A DNA stretch of 64,000 bases from Dendrocalamus latiflorus. Its lineage: Eukaryota > Streptophyta > Magnoliopsida > Poales > Poaceae. Numbering within the stretch: position 1 is the first letter of the stretch; every line of letters begins with the position of its first letter. Made by a program: the position numbers and the translations under genes. The stretch is taken from the NCBI GenBank assembly GCA_017311315.1, contig CM029654.1, positions 3,851,382 to 3,915,381 on the forward strand. Reading direction: 5' to 3'. The notes beneath the pieces were generated by a model that saw only the letters and a program-made list of their open reading frames with translations, searched no databases and was not told the DNA's origin. This document shows positions 11,290 through 22,599 of the stretch, piece by piece.

Positions 11290-11447
11290 GGGGCTTTTGT
11301 AGATTTGCCCCACTTAAAAAAGTGCACTTTGTAGATTTGCCTCAGTTGTCTCAATGACATGTGGGTCCTGGACCCACATGTCATTGAGACATCACTGGGG
11401 CAAATCTACAAAGCCACTCAACAGTGGGGCAAATCTACAATTTTCCC
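11290..11447. mobile_element. Foldback MULE-type MITE with 9-bp target duplication
   Basis: Flanked by the direct repeat CTTTCCTCG at 11281-11289 and 11448-11456. The whole 158 bp folds back: outer arms carry TTGTAGATTTGCCCCACT on both ends, and the centre is a perfect 22-bp inverted repeat (11347-11368 and 11370-11391) with a one-base loop. The 9-bp duplication points to Mutator-type transposition. It lies just upstream of the apparent ORP start codon. Confidence 0.85.
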
Positions 11448-11885
11448 CTTTCCTCGTGATCACGGGTTCACGGCGACCAACAACGTTAATTAGCAGGTTT
11501 CGTGCAGATGGAATGAATGGTAGCTCTTGCTTGCTCCATATATGCTAGCTCTTGCTTGTTGCATCAGGTTTCGTTCAAAACTACGCTGTTTATATATATA
11601 TATATATTCAGAACTTGTACATTATAATACTCCACAAGTGTTTGGTTCAAGTGGCAGTTTCGACGTACGAGAGCAGAAATTTTTATCTGAAACCACGAGG
11701 TGGCCACGCTCTGCGTGCCGGCGCCTCGATGACACTTATCGAGAATTGGAGCATGCATGCAGAAGAAACAGAGCGAACCGATCGGCGTCAGAAAGAAACA
11801 AAGGAAACAGAAGGAAACTTCAAGGGGGGAATTGGCAATTCGTGTACTGCATGTGAAAGTTGCAGATGGAACAAAGAACTAATTT

Positions 11886-11993
11886 CTTTTTTTTTGCTGC
11901 GGTCTATGTATTTTAGCTACAACTTATTAGTCTAATGAATAGTGATTATTACAAAAATCAAAACTAAAACTCCATTGAAAAACTGAAAAGAAC
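11886..11993. mobile_element. Short MITE copy B (upstream of ORP)
   Basis: Shares TTATTAGTCTAATGAATAGTGATT and the GAAAAACTGAAAAGAAC-type end with the copy at 10941-11028. About 108 bp, ends approximate. Confidence 0.45.
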
Positions 11994-13506
11994 GGACCTA
12001 AGAAAATGGGAGATTGGAAAAGGACGTGATTTTTTTCAGTTTCAGAGGGGAGGTTCCAAGAAAAGTCTGGTATTGATCAAGGACTCAGACCCGTGGTGAG
12101 TAGATTTCAGTTTCATATATGGCGTCGAATATCTCAGTAGGTAGGTCAACGGTGTACTTTGAACGGTGCTATATTTCCTTTATCGTTTCTTCAGAACTTG
12201 TCTTGTCAAAAGAAAATCCTGGTACCTAATGGTGTCGCCGAGCTGTTGGAGCAGGTCTAAAAGTTGAGAGAAGGTGAGCGCCGTCTCGAGAAGCTGCTGC
12301 CATGGCCGGCCAAGTGGCCACCAGCACAAAGTTGGTACTAATATCCTTAACGCGGCCAAGGGAGGGAGATAAGAGTTGAAGCTCCAATTCGTCTTCCCTT
12401 CTTCTCTGCAACGGAAAGCAGAGGCCGTTCACTGTCATCATCTATCTTCCTCCACGCCCTTCACTCCAATCAATCTCTGCATGCAGTCCAGATGTCCAAT
12501 CGAATGGCCGGCGCCGATCGCTCCTGTCTGCGCAACTTCGCATGCGCAGGCAGTCCCAAAAGCGGCTGGGACTTGAGATTCTTCAACAGAGGAGCAGAAA
12601 ACGAACGAAGAGCAAGCATGGTGCGCATCAGTAAGTATGTGAACGGAAGAAAGCACAAGACAGGAAAGAACAAAAAAGCGAGGCCGGTGGGCATCAACTA
12701 GCGTTATTCGCTACCATTGGAGGGAGGCGTCAACCATGACGTGTGCGCAGGCCACGGCCGGCCACTTGCAGCTAGATCGAACCGCCCCCTCGCGCGGGTC
12801 TTACTTACAGCCACGGTAGCGCCGGCGCCGGCGCCGGCCGCCGGGCCGAACGCCGATGCAGCAAAAAAAAACACGCGCGGCAGTTTTCTAAGGCTGTAAG
12901 GGAACTTATCGAGATAAACACGCATGCTTCGACTTGCAAGAATCTAAGAACAGGACGGCGCACGTACCATCGGACGAGCGAATCTGATTCCAAGCTAGCT
13001 AGGGAGCGACCGTGTAATCTCCTTGGATCTTCCTTCCAGCTGCCTGTTGATTTCTTGGCTAATTATCCTTCCCTCCCTCTCTCTCTCCCTCCCCCTCTCT
13101 GATCTGGAGCTGGCAGTGTGTGCGCGGTTGGGGTTGAATACTCGAATCAGCTGAAACAATCTCCCTTCCTCTCGTCTTCTTCGCCTCTACTTATGCGCGC
13201 GCTGCCCTTGGCCGGCCCCTGCGCGTGGCGCCTTTCTTTCGCCCTGCTTTTCTAACTTCCTTACTTTCGATGCTCTTTTCCATTTGACTCTTTTTTTAAC
13301 ATTTTGCGATCTTTAAGATATAATTTTAACGATACGGATTCTACAAAGCCAAATAAAAAGAAATGAAAGAAGTATGGACGTAGCCTAGCCGTGCTGTGAC
13401 ATCGTCTCCTCCGTGTGTTCGTGTGAATGCTATTCTTCTAGGCGGGGCCCAAATGTTTCATGATACTCGCGAGCTCCTGATGTCTGCCTCTCTTCTTCTT
13501 CTTCTA
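11994..13506. other. 5' region of ORP, no separate gene
   Basis: Moderately GC-rich with scattered short ORFs that share no motif with known proteins. A pyrimidine-rich tract on the plus strand (about 13060-13100), GA-rich on the minus strand, fits an ORP 5' leader transcribed leftward. An ATG followed at once by a GTACGT donor on the minus strand near 12968-12966 could be a micro first coding exon. The interval ends at the insertion point of the Helitron (A at 13506). Confidence 0.4.
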
Positions 13507-13689
13507 TCTACACTAATAATCCACCAGTTAAAATTATTCTATATCCACCCAACAATTACCTGCTCCACAGTCATGACCTTAACTACGTCCACACAACAAT
13601 ATGCACCCAGAATTACACCATCCTTAAAACGTCCGCACCAGATTAACTCTCCTCTATTCTCTCTCCTTACTCAACCATATCCGACGGTC

Positions 13690-14740
13690 ATCCTTCAATG
13701 GATCTGCAGTACCCCTCCACGCACACGCCCACGCGGCCACGCCCACACCCTCGCTCCTGCCTCCTCGCTCCTGAACCCGTGCGCCTCCTCGGCTCCTCCC
13801 CTCTGATTTCTCCGCCGCCTCCTCCCCTCCCTCCTCCTCCTCCGCCGCCTCCTGCCTCCCACCACCGAATCCGTGCGCCTCCTCCCCATGGAGACCTCCT
13901 CCTCCGCCCGCAGATCAGCCGCCCGGACCCCGGCTCCAAGAAGCCGCGCCTCGCGCAGCCGCCGCCGCCCGCATCGCCCCCCTTGCCGTTATTGGGGATC
14001 CTGAGGCGGCGGTCGACGAGGACCAGGCCGCGGCGCGCGGCGGCGGGGAGGGAGCGGAGCGCGGAGTCGGGGAGAGGTTCGATGTCGTTGGGGAGGTCGG
14101 CGGGGAGGCGGTCGGAGACGAGGGAGATGGAGGGGAAGGGGGAGCGCGGGAGGCAGAGGCAGTGCTCGAAGCGGCGGACGGGGGCGCGCTTGAGGGTGAC
14201 GAGGAGGTAGATGGGCTCCGACATCTCGCCTCCTCCTTCGTCCACTACCACTCCCAGTCGCCCTACCGCGACCAAAAGCTCGCCGCTGCCTCCGCCGCCA
14301 TCACCTCCATCGCCGCCCGCCTCGGCCTCTCGCCCACCCGCGTCGAGGAGGTCCTCTGCATGGCCAACTCCTGATGTCGTTGCTTCTAGAAACTAAAGGC
14401 GATGCCATTGTAGGCGTCGAGGAGCGCAACACCAGCGTTGGGTGTGTGAAGACGGCGGCAGCACCCCCCCTAGCTGGTGAGCGTGGGAACAGCGGCGGCG
14501 TCAATGGGTGGGGGGAGCAGCGGAGAGATCGCTACGAGCGATTGCACGTTGGGTCGGGGAGTCCTGGCAGTTGATGCCGAGAAGCTGTTCGAGAGAATGG
14601 CGAGGAGAGGCGGGAGAGGAGTAGGCGGCGGGAGCGGGAGGACAGCAGGGCGAGGAGGGCATGATGAGAGGGGCTGCACGACACTGGTCAGCAGCAGGGA
14701 GGTGTCTAAAACCTGAGCTTCACGATGCTTCCCAACTGGC
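13690..14740. other. GC-rich block in the Helitron, probable captured first-exon sequence of unknown genes
   Basis: G+C rises sharply against AT-rich flanks. The minus strand has a 195-aa open frame (14275-13688) with MSEPIYLLVTLKRAPVRRFEHCLCLPRSP near its start. The plus strand has a frame ending SFVHYHSQSPYRDQKLAAASAAITSIAARLGLSPTRVEEVLCMANS at 14374. I do not recognise either. One is probably the true remnant and the other its shadow. Confidence 0.35.
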
Positions 14741-15479
14741 ATAGCGCAAACAGAGGAGTAGAGGACTCCATCGTTGCTGGCCGCTTTCCGTAAAATCGCC
14801 TGCCAGATATTTGAGGTGACTCTTGTGCCGATGCTGTCACTGTTCTGAATTTTTCTTCTGAACTTTCATGTTCTCGATGCTCCCATGTTGTTTCGAATGA
14901 GAGCATTTTATGGTAGAGTTTAGGAATAAGGCTACTATGATTCATAGATGCTCTGCACAGTTAACACTGCTACAAATGTAAGCTACATATGTAGTATGCC
15001 ACGACCAAGCTGCATCCGCCTAGACTAATAGCATATACGACTATCTAATTTAAACTTTCAACTGACACCCTTGTATAATGGCCATGCTCCGTGCTTCCCC
15101 GCTACATTTTCTATTTGAAATATTCTTGCCCTGCCAATGGTTCTTTGTCCAGAATGGTGTGGGAGTGATACAATTTAGATGACAAAAAGGTCACAATGCT
15201 ACATCATGTGATACCACAAGGAACAGAAGAAGAGGTATTTAACTAGCACCACATTTTTTGAAGAGTTCTATGTTATGCATGTGGACTATCATCATATGAA
15301 CAAGTTGAAAAGTTTAATGGAGCAAAATTATCAATGCCAATGCACCTCTTGTGTTCTTGTACTATACTGAATTTTGATGTCAAAGAGTCAAAACATGCAA
15401 TTGTGGTAGTGGCAATGCATCTATTATGTAGTTTTCCCCTAATCGTGAACGTCCTTCACCTCACTTTCTCATCTCACAG

Positions 15480-15762
15480 CTCGACAAGTCCTACGAGGTG
15501 TTAGATGTGCTCAAGAACCAAATGGTCCACCTTGTGTTCACCGCGCATCCTGCGCAGTCCATCTGGAATTCCCTGCTCCAAAAATACGTGAGGTGTGGTG
15601 ATGGATTTGTCTCTTCTCCACTAATTTCGTGTGCGTGGAAATGTTGAATGTTTGTGATGTTAACTTGTTCTGTAGTATCTGAAACTACCTGAGGTTGTTT
15701 TATGCGAATGAAATCACTACTGATGAAAAGCACAAGCTTGATGAGGCTCTCCAGAGCAAAGT
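15480..15762 (+). pseudogene. Phosphoenolpyruvate carboxylase gene fragment (two partial exons)
   Basis: The first piece (15480 on) encodes DKSYEVLDVLKNQMVHLVFTAHPAQSIWNSLLQK, the PEPC N-terminal active-site region, whose usual form is VDLVFTAHPTQS..RSLLQKH. After a short intron-like gap, a second piece (about 15675-15762) encodes NYLRLFYANEITTDEKHKLDEALQSK, matching PEPC's RNCL..LYAKDITPDEKQELDEALQ. An in-frame TGA sits where PEPC has Arg, and the catalytic-region Thr and Arg are changed, so it is non-functional. Lies inside the Helitron. Confidence 0.85.
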
Positions 15763-16423
15763 GAAAATGTCAACTTGAGACAAGAATATTAGGGTCAATC
15801 ATGATGTTTCAGTATAGCAACTATCCACCAAAACCTTTTGATTATTTAGAAGGCTCTGTTGAACTATTGTGTCATGCCATTGCATGATTTTTGGATATGG
15901 AATTACATATATGACTGTTTTCCCTAAAGACTTTCATCTCCAGATTGTTGTCAAAAGTAGTTTGTGAAACCTCTGTAACATTAATTATTTGAATCCACGC
16001 ATTATGGTTTTTGGATTTCTATAGGGGCCAGAGGGAAACAAGAAAAATCATAGCCTTTTCAATACTGTGCCGCTATTCAACTAATTTTGTAGCGACAGAT
16101 TAGGAATCTGATTGTTAGCTTATTCCACGCAGGTTAAATTTTTTCATTGCTGCCATTTAATTTGACTGCCTTGATTCTGAATGCATCTGAATCTTTGTAT
16201 TTGTTTATATTCTGACTATAAGTTAATATTCAATGATTTTTAAGTGTTAATACTAATTGGAAGGAGGCAGTAGAAGTATGATAACTGGATAAGTATATAC
16301 TAGCAATATATTGACTTGATCAGAACAATGATCTCCCTATGGTGCACCCCTTCTAATTATTGTGACAACATATAGGAACTGCTAATGTGTGACATGGTGC
16401 TGCTGGTGGTGGTTGTTTTGCAG

Positions 16424-16543
16424 CTAGATGCATATCATGGGAACAACAAAGCATTTGTGATCCCATTGCTATATTGGCTCCACAAGACCTTGAAGAAGCT
16501 CCACGTTAGCCTTATCGGGGGCCTCAAGAAATTCAGTGAAAAT
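16424..16543 (+). other. Exon-like 40-codon fragment, gene unknown
   Basis: Bounded by TTTTGCAG and GTTAGC splice-type signals, open in phase 0, encoding LDAYHGNNKAFVIPLLYWLHKTLKKLHVSLIGGLKKFSEN. I cannot name the parent gene. It sits between the PEPC and EXS fragments and could belong to either source locus or a fourth one. Confidence 0.4.
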
Positions 16544-16715
16544 GTTAGCTGCCTTATGCATTTTCTTGTTTTTGATGTTTTAAAACATGCAGGAGCGATC
16601 TGTTTACGTTCAGGAATACAAACATATTTTTTTTGCTGCATAGGATCTGTTTACTGATTCATTGTTTTTCAAATCCACGATGGTGAAATTGGCATATCTT
16701 TCTGCCCCTCGGCAG

Positions 16716-17054
16716 GTTCTTTTGTATGCTATCCTTATGGTGATCCTACTTTCTCCTTTTGATATGTTTTACTTATCGTCACGCTTCTACTTTCTGAGGA
16801 CAGTGTGGCGTATAATACTCCCATTACAAGTAAGTTGTACAATTCATTAGTAATGGGTACAATAGGTTTTGCTTTTATCTATGCTACAAACAATATGTTA
16901 TGGTTTGTTGTGGCTAGCATATACCTGATTATCCTTGCTGTGGAGCCAGCAATAATATCAAATCAAATTTATAATGATTTCCTGTGCCCTTGTTCTGCAG
17001 GCAATTACATTCCCTGACTTCTTTTTGGCTGATATTTTTACATCCATGTCAAAG
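16716..17054 (+). pseudogene. EXS-domain (SPX/EXS, PHO1/SYG1-like) gene fragment
   Basis: Two exons with clean splice sites (16716-16829, 17001-17054) encode VLLYAILMVILLSPFDMFYLSSRFYFLRTVWRIILPLQ, then AITFPDFFLADIFTSMSK. This is the hallmark of the EXS domain of phosphate-export/signalling membrane proteins (FYLSSRYFFLRTL..I..P...I.FPDFFLADQLTSM type). Only these exons of the gene are present. Lies in the Helitron. Confidence 0.85.
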
Positions 17055-17360
17055 GTATGCATTAATTTATTTAAAAGTATTGGTTGTGGATTTTTTTTCT
17101 GTTTACATTATCACTGTTTGGAGACAGTAGGACATGGCTTCTTGTTATATATGAATCTCTGTTTCTCATCTTGGCTTTAGTGTAGTATAATTTTTGTAAG
17201 AAAAAAACATTCCTTACTATGTGAGCACATATTACTATTTCTTAGTTTGTAGAAAACTATTTCTAACTTGTGGGTTGTCCTAAGCATTTGATTTTCTTTT
17301 TCTTTGGCGTGATTTCAATGCGAAGCACTTCAGTCACTTTTGCGAAACACTAGGTGCAGT

Positions 17361-17549
17361 TCACTTCTGCGAAACACTGAACAGATAACTGGAACTCCAA
17401 ACACTGGAACTTCCATAACCTGCATACATCATAGGAGCACCTTGCATTAACATCATGGCTGTAACATTTGAGGTAGCCCTTTGGTTCATCATGTAGACAT
17501 AGTCTCCAGTTGAATGTGGTGAGTACATGTACGGATGTGCAGGAACCAT
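17361..17549 (-). other. Antisense open frame in the Helitron, possible captured fragment
   Basis: Minus-strand frame MVPAHPYMYSPHSTGDYVYMMNQRATSNVTAMMLMQGAPMMYAGYGSSSVW. It is Met/Tyr/Pro-rich like the C-terminal tails of some plant trafficking or RNA-binding proteins, but not identifiable. Orientation is opposite to the other captured pieces. Confidence 0.3.
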
Positions 17550-18175
17550 GTATTGATTACTAAAGATATATGGTAGATTGGGTGGATTTTCCTTTTTTCT
17601 TTTTCAGTCTGCTTTCTGATAAAAATTCAGTGTGTACAGCATACTGAAGATTACCTCTATTGCAAAGAACTATCTCTATTGCAAAGTTGCAAACTTATGC
17701 CTCACCCTCCCTTAACCCTCCAGTCTTAGTCCATATGGGACAGATTCCATTTCAAAAGTAGTAATATTAAATATCTAAAACCCTATTCAATGATAGCAAT
17801 CTACTAGCAGCATATAATGTCTTATTACTCTATTTAAGTGGGATTTCTATGAACACTAATGTAAATGCGAGCTCTTTCTATTCGGCTTTTTAATGGAAAT
17901 TTTCCGTATTCAGCTTACTGTGCTTATACATGTATATTGCTATGTGTTTAGGCATCGAGATAGTGGGGGGATGCTGGTCCCATGTAGATTTATCTGAAAT
18001 ATTCTGTGCTATATCTTATTTTTAGGTTTAGTGACATCACTCATACCTGTCATGTATCTTATTTTTAGGTTTCATTGATTTGAAATTCACTGTGAATCTG
18101 TTGTTTAACATCCATTGACTTTCGTACAACTTTCTTGAGAGACAACACACATTTGTTTCTTTCCCTTTTCTTTAG

Positions 18176-18452
18176 GAGATTGTTTCATGTTCTGGAAAAG
18201 TTCACAGTTGCTGTTTACCACCCGACCAGCTTGTGTATGACCCTTTTGTTGGGACCGGGAGTATTTTGGTTGCAGCTGCACATTTTGGAGCCATGACAAT
18301 GGTTTGTGCCTATTGTGTAAATGAATATACCATTATCCTTTTTTCGTCAATATGTTTCGCTTATAAAGTTCTTTCAGGGTGCAGATATTGATATAAGGGT
18401 TGTGCGGGATGGTCGTGGCCCTGATTGCAATATTTGGAGCAACTTTGAGCAG
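18176..18452 (+). pseudogene. Trm11/TRMT11-like tRNA (guanine-10-N2) methyltransferase fragment
   Basis: Two exons (18176-18301, 18378-18452) with GT-AG borders encode LVYDPFVGTGSILVAAAHFGAMTM and GADIDIRVVRDGRGPDCNIWSNFEQ. DPFVGTGS is SAM-binding motif I and GADID motif II of the THUMP-less eukaryotic Trm11 family. The catalytic DPPYG motif and the N-terminus are absent. The fragment ends about 310 bp before the Helitron 3' end. Confidence 0.88.
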
Positions 18453-18821
18453 GTAATTGGGTGGAGTTAACCGCACACTTCCATTAGCATAATTAGTACC
18501 AAGTGTGGTCAGTTAGGCCGCTCGTTTCAGTGCAGATTGCATGCCATGGTTAAGAACAAAATAGCTAGCTGCAAGTACAGATTTAGAACTTGACTTTGTT
18601 GCCAGCAGCAACCCAATTATCCAAACAAAACATGTATGGCCATTCAAAAATTGGCTTTGACAGCAGGGAACAAAACATGTATGGCCATTCAAAAATTCGT
18701 TTGGTTGATTTCGTGTGCATCCCTAAAATGCCGCCGTGGCGTTAGCACGGGTACTATACTAGTCTATTATAATATTAAACTAGAAGTAAAAAAAAGCTAA
18801 TGATATATTTTTTTTAGCTTA

Positions 18822-19099
18822 TCTTTACTATTATAAAAGTGTGAGTTGGTGATTGGTCCATTCTCCCTCCTTTCTTCTCAGCCATCCGATTTGATCTGGA
18901 ACATTCGTCTCTCTCCTCCTCTCTCTCTCTCAGGATGCAACCGTCCACCCCCTCCACTTTCCCCATCTCCTTGCGCATTCTGGCCACCCTTCTATCCCTG
19001 TCGCTTGCTCTCCAATGTTTGATGTGTGAAGTTGGCCAGGCAGTAAGTTTCGTCTCACCATTTTTATGACTTCGTTGCAACGCACGGGTCTCTAACTAG
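18822..19099 (+). mobile_element. Small non-autonomous Helitron (278 bp)
   Basis: Starts TCTTTACTATTATAAAAG after host A (18821) and ends CTAG (19096-19099) before host T (19100). Just upstream of the end is the palindrome CGTTGCAACG, then CACGGGTCTCTAA, a typical grass Helitron 3' terminus. Located 59 bp downstream of the larger Helitron's end, same orientation. No coding content. Confidence 0.8.
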
Positions 19100-20300
19100 T
19101 GACTTATAACTTATGGATTTCCATAAACAAACAAGTAGGACAATTTCTCTTTTGCCGTTTCGAACCAGTTTATTAGGATAATATTTTCGAAATAGGTTAT
19201 TGGTATTCGGTTCATTCACAAAAATACTTGTGCTAGTGCCAAAAATCATCTATTACTCACGTAGTTCATGCTCTAATTCCTAATTGAATAGAAGTTTTTA
19301 ACATTGTGCTAATATAGCCTCTCTTTCTTCTAGAAGATTGTATAAGATTAGAGCAACATGGGCATGTACAAGTGTGTAGGTCTGAAGCAAATGTTCCTCT
19401 TTTATTGATGCACATGGGCGTGGTTGTTTGGATCCCGACGATTATAAATGAGTTTTCGTAAAAACAAGTTTACTATGAATTGTTTGGATCACATGAGCGT
19501 GGTTGTTTGGATCACTATTTATTAACTAATAAGGCACAACTAAAAATCATAAACCACAGAAAAAATAGTCCTATACCGGCTGCTCCAACGAGGTCGGCTT
19601 CCAAGACGCCACCACCACGAAGGTGCGTTGTGTGCGGGGCTCCTTCCAGCGCCGCCCAAGACGCGCCCAATGATGATGCCATCGTAGGTGGGCTGCCCGA
19701 AGGAGGCCGGCTTGGGGGGGGGGGGTCGAACAGCGAGGGCATGGCCCGGAGCTTGGACGGCTAGGGCACATCGACGTCAGTGTCGAGGTCCGTGGGGTCG
19801 GTGGCCTACGCTTCATCCTCCCGATGCTTGCGCTCACCGCTAAGGCCCTCGTCGAGGTAGCGAAAGTCAAGATGGGAGGCCATCTGAGAGATCGAGAGTT
19901 AGGATCTGGCCGTCTTGCATTTGGGGGAGAGAAGCGGAGGCGTGTCCGGCTGACCACGCCTACGGGGTCTGGTGTGTGCTGTTCGTGCCCACCATGCCGG
20001 GCTGACCCGAGCATGGCACGCTACACTGGACCGGACCATGCCGTCCAATGAGCCGATTTTCTAGGCCCAGTCTGGTCCTCTATTTGTGTCGTACCAGCCA
20101 GGCCCATCATGTGACGTGATTGTGCCATGCTTAGACCGTAAAAAGCTAACTGGGTCTCAGACTGGCACAAAATAGCTCGGCACAACTCTTACCTCTAACT
20201 GGGCCCTGGTCCCAAAAGGAAACGAACGCAGCTATATTCGAAAAGAAAAACAACCCAGGTCAGGAGCAGCAACGGGCCTTTTTTTTGCTGCTTGCTGCTT
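19100..20300. other. Repeat-rich interval, no supported gene
   Basis: GC-rich block at about 19590-20040 gives open frames on both strands (for example minus 20014-19571) with Arg/Pro/Ser-rich sequence and no recognised motif. It resembles internal sequence of grass transposons. No termini found. Confidence 0.35.
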
Positions 20301-20340
20301 ACTCGCCATTAGACGAAAAGTAGCTAGCCTCCTTCCAGCA

Positions 20341-20720
20341 GCCGAACTCCCCTTTAACGGTCCACACGACATCCTCCAAAAGTGATTCTTGCTGTTGGAG
20401 AATTCGCTTGCTTCGCTCCTTCCATATGCACGAGTGTATCAAGGTCGAGATGGAATCGAACCCGCTGCGAGATGCCCTTGAGAACAGTACACCACCATTG
20501 CTCAGTTGATATGAAGCTCGCTGATGGTATGGAAAATTGACTTCCCTCTAATGCCCTCCCGAACTGCCATAGTGAAGGCGCAGTGAACAATTCGCAGGTC
20601 TCCGGTGATGATCAACAGAGGACACAATTCGGTTCGTTGGATCAACCTCACTGTTCCAGATCGCCAAAAGTCAAACGTGCCCTCCGAGTAGCCAACTGCA
20701 TGAAGAACTTCCACTTTGAG
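20341..20720 (-). mobile_element. Possible LINE ORF2 3'-end fragment
   Basis: On the minus strand the reading contains ...LDTLIHSCIWKERSKRILQQQESLLEDVVWTVKGEF. This resembles the end of plant LINE ORF2 (I.W..WKERN.R.F....S...V...V), after the zf-RVT region. Several frameshifts. Weak support. Confidence 0.35.
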
Positions 20721-21089
20721 GGTGCTTTAGTTTCCCAAATAATGTTACTGTGAGATTATGTGGAGTCACCCTACGGTGTTTTGATAAGTATTTGATTATG
20801 TTGTTCAGATGGTATCAAAGTTTGAATTTGATTTTTAGGAATTACATTTTAGAGTTGCTGTCTACCTCATCGGTCAAACCGGCTTGTAGGCTGCGGATAG
20901 ACCAAATTGGGTAAAACAATCCAATTGGCTTCTGGAATGTGGCCTGGCCGTCAGTCTGGTGCGACTGGAATTTGGTTGGCGGTCCAATCGACGGTTCAAT
21001 GTAACCAATTTCTATTTGGCGACTACTTTTTTTCTTCAAAATATGTGATTTGGTGTTGTTCACATTGTAGGATCAAGGATAATCAACTA

Positions 21090-22190
21090 GAGAGGGCCGA
21101 ATAGAAAGTTCTAAAAAAAATTGCCTTATAAAACAATTATCACAATTTAAAATATAGCAAGTTCTTAAAGCAATTCAAACCTATATAATACTAGTAAGTC
21201 TAAGGCACCATAGTCACAAGTCTTTACAAGTATATCTCTAGTACAAGTAAATATAACAATCACAAATATCACTATATGCTAGAAATACAAGTGCAGAATA
21301 TAGAGACAAAGAAGTAACCAATTTGACACGCAACGTTTTACCGTGGTGTTCGAAAATTTATCGGTTTCCCTTAATCCATGTTGAGGAAAGCCCAAGTGAC
21401 TTGAATCGGCTCCACATATTAAGCCTCGGCTCCTCAATCCACTAGTAGTTGTTCTTCCTCCGCTTCGGAGATGGTGGATATCAAACCACTCACAATTCGG
21501 CGCCGGGTCCCTTCACAATTTTCTTGAAGAGGTCACCTCGTGATCTCCCACTAAGCCGTCTAGGTGCCGGTAAACATCAAAAGTAATGAATCACAGCTTC
21601 GCTTGACGGCGATCAAGTGCCAAGGATCAATCTAGAGATAAAATGCACTTGATTTGGCTCAACTACCTCAAATGAGTGCACAATATGAAATTGAGGTGTG
21701 GAGTGAATGATCAATGCTCAAGGATGTTCAATAAAGTCTCTTCATTCTATTCTTGAGTAGGTGGAGAAGTATTTATACCCCCACTAACCAAATATACCCG
21801 TTGTATAAAACAATCCTAAAAATCAGGGTGAGCGGTATATTCTTTTGTGACTTTGAAAACAAGTAAGTCTTGCAATGAGCACACATGAGTTTTAGAAATT
21901 TAATTGCTTTTAAAGTCAATACAAGGAAAGCTTCCCCTAAACATGTGCATATAAATATGAGAATATTTTGCAAGCACATGTAAGAATTTTTAAAGAAAAA
22001 TTTGGCAGAGTTTCCCATGTTTGTTGAACTTGAGGGAGGAGATAAATTACAATAATATAACAGTTGAGCACAAGATGTATTTTATAATATGATTACACTT
22101 TCAAGTTCAACATAGGCATAGCATTGAGCATGCATGAAGCATGTTCGCATTACATAAGGCATTAAGACAGAGTGCATATGTTCATTACAT
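21090..22190. repeat. Probable LTR-retrotransposon-derived dispersed repeat
   Basis: No ORF. The sequence from AACTAGAGAGGGCCGAATAG through the segment on Ala/Pro-free AT-rich DNA resembles non-coding parts of grass copia-type elements. It directly precedes an (AT)n tract and a copia remnant in plus orientation. Assignment is from general resemblance only. Confidence 0.3.
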
Positions 22191-22196
22191 CACATA

Positions 22197-22199
<3 letters not shown>

Positions 22200-22259
<60 letters not shown>
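22200..22259. repeat. (AT)n microsatellite
   Basis: About 30 uninterrupted AT dinucleotides. Confidence 0.97.
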
Positions 22260-22263
<4 letters not shown>

Positions 22264-22599
22264 TGCTTTAATTGTGAATAGCTAGAAAATTAAACTTAAT
22301 TCATCTCAGGAATTAATTCAATAAATAGTTTATCATGAGACACCTTTTTGCACTAACTGTCCTAAGTTTAACACAACAATAGAAGCATTGACTAGATAAC
22401 TTAATGATTTTGCTGAAAAAGAAATATTTGGCTTAATCTAGTGCTTCTAAGAATCTTATAAATGAACATGTTAAATGCACAACTTATCCCACTTTAACTA
22501 AATAAAATGAATACCTTAAAGACATTTTAGCGAGATTTTTTGACAAGAAAAATCTAAATATGATCCTAGACAAATCAAAAACACCGATCTAGGGTTTAA

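Larger units (their letters stand above)
13507..18762 (+). mobile_element. Helitron carrying several host-gene fragments
   Basis: The proposed 5' end is TCTACACTAATAAT after a host A (13506). The proposed 3' end is CTAG (18759-18762) before a host T (18763), with a GC-rich hairpin CCGTGGC-GTTA-GCACGG (one bulged base) about 10 bp upstream. This matches Helitron rules: TC start, CTRR end, subterminal hairpin, insertion between A and T, no terminal inverted repeats. Inside, on the plus strand, lie exon/intron pieces of unrelated genes: PEP carboxylase (15480-15762), an unknown exon (16424-16543), EXS-domain protein (16716-17054) and Trm11-like methyltransferase (18176-18452). No RepHel-type ORF is present, so the element is non-autonomous. 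Two GC-rich blocks at 13690-14700 may be a further captured first exon. The 5' end is less certain than the 3' end. Confidence 0.75.

Noticed and set aside
19571..20014. Minus-strand 147-codon ORF
   Set aside because: Ser/Pro/Arg-rich without motifs, overlapped by plus-strand frames of equal quality; typical transposon-internal GC block.
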